Made by a program: the position numbers and the translations under genes
In this document: positions 61,613-64,000 of the stretch, one piece after another
How the letters are laid out: the number at the start of each line of letters is the position of its first letter
How positions within the stretch are numbered: the stretch's first letter is position 1
Notes under the pieces: generated by a model
Databases searched by the model: none
What the model saw: only the letters and a program-made list of their open reading frames with translations
What the model was told of the DNA's origin: nothing
NCBI RefSeq assembly: GCF_019195395.1
Contig: NZ_CP078067.1
Location: forward strand, 558,001-622,000
DNA length: 64,000 nucleotides
Reading direction: 5' to 3'
DNA from: Kaistella faecalis
Lineage (GTDB): Bacteria > Bacteroidota > Bacteroidia > Flavobacteriales > Weeksellaceae

Positions 61613-62032
61613 ATGAAAAAAATATCAAGATTTTCCGCTACTCCCAAAGCACTGGAGCTTGTAAGTCAACTTTCCGAAGAATTTGGCGAGTTGATGTTTT
61701 ACCAGGCCGGTGGATGCTGCGAAGGTACACAGCCACAGTGTTTCCGAAAAGGTCATTTTTATCCGCGCACGAAAGATGTGAGCATTGGAAAAGTGTCAGG
61801 CTTTCATTTTTGGGTCGATCATGATCTTTTTGAATACTGGAAATACAGCCATTTCGAACTTGATGTGCTGGACGGATTCGGTGCAGGCGGTTTTTCCCTG
61901 GAAACAGCGAAAAGCAAAACCTTCAAAATCAATTACCGACTTTTCAGTCAGCAGGAACTCGATAATTTGGAAGAAACGCTGCTCTACCATGAGTATATGA
62001 TTCAGGAAAAGGAAAAGGGGCAAGGCATTTAA
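61613..62032 (+). CDS. DUF779 family protein
   Basis: 139 aa, the usual family length. Conserved Cys-rich YQAGGCCEGTQPQCF and GFHFWVDHDLFEYWKYSHFELDVLDG with GFSLETAKSKTFKINYRLF. The cysteines and histidines could bind a metal. The family is typically found beside aldehyde dehydrogenase genes, as here; the biochemical role is not established. Confidence 0.92.
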   Translation: MKKISRFSATPKALELVSQLSEEFGELMFYQAGGCCEGTQPQCFRKGHFYPRTKDVSIGKVSGFHFWVDHDLFEYWKYSHFELDVLDGFGAGGFSLETAKSKTFKINYRLFSQQELDNLEETLLYHEYMIQEKEKGQGI

Positions 62033-62149
62033 CCTGAAAAGAGTTGACTTGGCAATTTCTTGAGCCTTATTCCATTGGAAAGTCTGTTCATCGCATAACT
62101 GTAATAATTTCAATCTTTAACTATTTTATAATCCTCTAAATATTTTATT

Positions 62150-63103
62150 ATGGCAACAAAATTTACTTTTTACAAAAAACCAAATTACGTGCGAAAAGTG
62201 CCTTCGTACCGACTTTTGAGCAAACGGATTTTTTCTGCGATCATAGGGTTAATGATGATGGCCGCTTACACGGGCACCAAAGCACAAACGGCGCTAGTGG
62301 TACCCGACAGTAATGAGGGAAGTGCATTCATTGGGCCCTATGGCAATGCTGCAAGACAGTTACAGATGATTATCGACGATACCCTGCTAAGCTCGCTCGT
62401 TGGAAAAAACCTTACTTCCATTTCATTCAGGCTTCCAGCAAGCACCTCTGCGAGTTGGCCGCCAAACAGTCTCACGATGTCTGCCTTTGATATTTATCTT
62501 AGTGAGGGTGTAGAACCTGCGGAGCGGCAGCTTAATTTTGCAGCCAATGTGGTGGGCACCCAAACTCAGGTACGCTCGGGAGGCTTACAGATTCCTGCAG
62601 GCGCGTTAACAGTTGGTTCAAATCCAAACGACTTCAGTTTTAAAATTACTTTTACAAGTGCGTGGCAATATAATGGTGGTAATCTTCTGATTGAAGTTCG
62701 CCACAGCGGAACCGGGATCTCTTCAAGAAGTGTTCAGGCAGCTTCTACAAGCGCAGCGGGTTACGGAACTTTATATTCGGCGCTCTGGCAATCCACAGGT
62801 GACGTTTTACAGGGAAACTTTACACAGGTTGAAATTACCGCCGATGGTCCTTTAGGTGCGAATTCCGTTAAAGTCGGTGCAGGTACAAATGTTTATCCTA
62901 ATCCGGTGAAAGATACGCTTTTTATTAAATCAGAAAATCAGTTTAATTCTTATTCGGTTTACAATATGGCCGGACAAATGGTTGGTTCAGATAAAATCTT
63001 TGGAAAGGCGGTTGATCTTTCACATCTTCAGATAGGTTCTTATGTACTGAAACTGACTGATAAGGATGGGAATACCAAATCTGTAAGAATTATTAAACAA
63101 TAA
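62150..63103 (+). CDS. Secreted protein with T9SS sorting domain
   Basis: 317 aa. An unusually long basic N-terminus (~25 residues) precedes the hydrophobic signal segment FSAIIGLMMMAAYTGTKAQ (cleavage ~46). An in-frame later start was not seen. The middle is beta-rich, of unknown family, with repeated Ser/Thr/Gly stretches. Residues ~245-317 (VYPNPVKDTLFI ... GSYVLKLTD) form a T9SS type A sorting domain. Exported or surface-attached; function unknown. A terminator follows. Confidence 0.85.
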   Translation: MATKFTFYKKPNYVRKVPSYRLLSKRIFSAIIGLMMMAAYTGTKAQTALVVPDSNEGSAFIGPYGNAARQLQMIIDDTLLSSLVGKNLTSISFRLPASTSASWPPNSLTMSAFDIYLSEGVEPAERQLNFAANVVGTQTQVRSGGLQIPAGALTVGSNPNDFSFKITFTSAWQYNGGNLLIEVRHSGTGISSRSVQAASTSAAGYGTLYSALWQSTGDVLQGNFTQVEITADGPLGANSVKVGAGTNVYPNPVKDTLFIKSENQFNSYSVYNMAGQMVGSDKIFGKAVDLSHLQIGSYVLKLTDKDGNTKSVRIIKQ

Positions 63104-63150
63104 GGTTAATTAAAGGAAGCAGCTACAGACCGAATCTTTGATTGCTTATT

Positions 63151-63182
63151 AAAAAAGACACTTCTCAGGGAGTGTCTTTTTT
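63151..63182. terminator. Bidirectional terminator between convergent genes
   Basis: A 12-bp perfect stem (63151-63162 with 63171-63182) with A6 and T6 ends, suitable for both the T9SS cargo gene and mazG. Confidence 0.9.
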
Positions 63183-63204
63183 TCAAAATACGTGTTGTGA
63201 CCAA

Positions 63205-63975
63205 TTATTTCAGAAGTATTTTCGCTTCTTCCCAAAGTTCATCCATCTGTTCGAGAGACAATTCTTCCAACTTTAAATCTTTAGCCAAAGCTAACTTCTC
63301 CATTTTCTGAAAACGGGAAATAAACTTGATATTGGTTCTTTCCAAGGCTGAGTCGGGATTAATACCTGAAAGTCTGGCATAATTGATGAGCGAGAAAAAC
63401 ACATCGCCCAGTTCCTGTTCTTTTTTATCTCTATCAGTCTCAGCATGAAATTCTGCGAGTTCTTCCTCCACTTTTTTCCAGGCATCTTCGGCACTGGCAA
63501 ATTCGAAACCGATTCCTTTTACTTTGTCCTGAATGCGGTAGGCTTTCACCATGCTCGGTGTTCCCTTGGTCACGCCGGAAAGCACTGATCTGTTGCCTTC
63601 CTTCAGTTTGAGTTTTTCCCAGTTCTGCTTTACTTCTTCTTCATCCTGAACCTCAACATCGCCATAAATATGCGGATGGCGGAAAATCAGTTTTTCATTC
63701 AGCGAATTAATAACGTCAGCGATATCAAAACTCCCCTTTTCTGAGCCAATCTTTGCATAAAAAACCAGATGCAGCAATACATCGCCGAGCTCTTTCTTAA
63801 TCTCAGGCAAATCTTCCTGCAGCAAAGCATCGGATAGTTCGTAGACTTCTTCCAGTGTCAAATGGCGAAGACTCTGCAAATCCTGTTTTCTGTCCCACGG
63901 ACATTTTTCGCGGAGATCATCCATAATGTCTAAAAGTCGGGAAAAGGCTTCGAGTTTCTGTTCTTTGGTGTTCAT
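63205..63975 (-). CDS. mazG: Nucleoside triphosphate pyrophosphohydrolase MazG
   Basis: 256 aa, the full two-domain length. Domain 1 has LREKCPWDRKQDLQSL, TLEEVYELSDAL and the metal motif IKKELGDVLLHLVFYA; domain 2 has KKVEEELAEF and KEQELGDVFFSLINYARL. It hydrolyses NTPs to NMP and PPi, removing damaged nucleotides. Upstream of the ATG lies a GGATGTTGGATGA repeat tract reaching the window edge. Confidence 0.95.
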   Translation of the reverse strand: MNTKEQKLEAFSRLLDIMDDLREKCPWDRKQDLQSLRHLTLEEVYELSDALLQEDLPEIKKELGDVLLHLVFYAKIGSEKGSFDIADVINSLNEKLIFRHPHIYGDVEVQDEEEVKQNWEKLKLKEGNRSVLSGVTKGTPSMVKAYRIQDKVKGIGFEFASAEDAWKKVEEELAEFHAETDRDKKEQELGDVFFSLINYARLSGINPDSALERTNIKFISRFQKMEKLALAKDLKLEELSLEQMDELWEEAKILLK

Positions 63976-64000
63976 GTGAGGAATGTTGGATGTTGGATGA

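Overview
The window is chromosomal DNA from a member of the Bacteroidota, most likely the Chryseobacterium/Kaistella group of Flavobacteriia (Weeksellaceae). The evidence is low GC, several proteins with C-terminal type IX secretion (T9SS) sorting domains, many TAnnTTTG-type -7 promoter boxes, a one-piece complex I (nuo) operon with a short NuoG, and weak Shine-Dalgarno sites. Genus is inferred from gene content only; no 16S gene is present.

Region 1 (1-16 kb) is accessory in character. It starts inside a very large DUF4011-helicase-Vsr-like protein of a type linked to defence. Next come a convergent XRE regulator, an unknown gene whose start appears broken by a poly-A frameshift, and a translationally coupled pair of unknown proteins with a possible degenerate nucleotidyltransferase + HEPN-like layout. 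The last two loci share a ~35-bp upstream element. A decayed AraC-family fragment, a two-domain ice-binding protein exported by T9SS, and about 1 kb of non-coding DNA with REP-like palindromic repeats follow. The region ends with a WYL regulator, a gene split by an in-frame TGA, a WG-repeat-like protein, a possible uracil-DNA-glycosylase-like protein and two further unknown genes.

Region 2 (16-37.6 kb) is mostly core. It holds a CAU tRNA, methylmalonyl-CoA epimerase, RbfA, a LolC/E-type permease, two tandem secreted endonuclease I paralogues, an AIM24-family protein, two tandem DHA2 MFS exporters with an M20 amidohydrolase, and a three-gene cluster of ATP-cone/Mrr-like nuclease, beta-CASP metallo-beta-lactamase and P-loop ATPase. 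After that come AroE, a DUF349 protein, RibD, a YigZ-family protein, a zinc metallopeptidase and a GNAT-like protein.

Region 3 (37.7-51.7 kb) is a 14-subunit NADH:quinone oxidoreductase operon, nuoA to nuoN, all separate. A predicted outer-membrane beta-barrel gene sits between nuoF and nuoG. A strong terminator follows nuoN.

Region 4 (51.8-58.9 kb) is a TetR-controlled efflux operon: TetR, TolC-type channel, HlyD-type lipoprotein adaptor, two ABC ATPases and two ABC-2 permeases, laid out like YbhG/F/S/R. A perfect palindrome overlaps the -33 box of the tetR promoter and looks like an autoregulatory operator.

Region 5 (59-64 kb) holds a small membrane protein overlapping a His-rich lipoprotein gene, an aldehyde dehydrogenase with a Crp/Fnr-like palindrome upstream, its DUF779 companion, another T9SS cargo protein, and a MazG pyrophosphohydrolase on the reverse strand.

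The best candidates for undescribed biology are the coupled 6473-8109 pair with its shared upstream element, the 27403-30211 nuclease cluster, and the outer-membrane protein inside the complex I operon. All functional statements come from reading motifs by eye; no database search was run.
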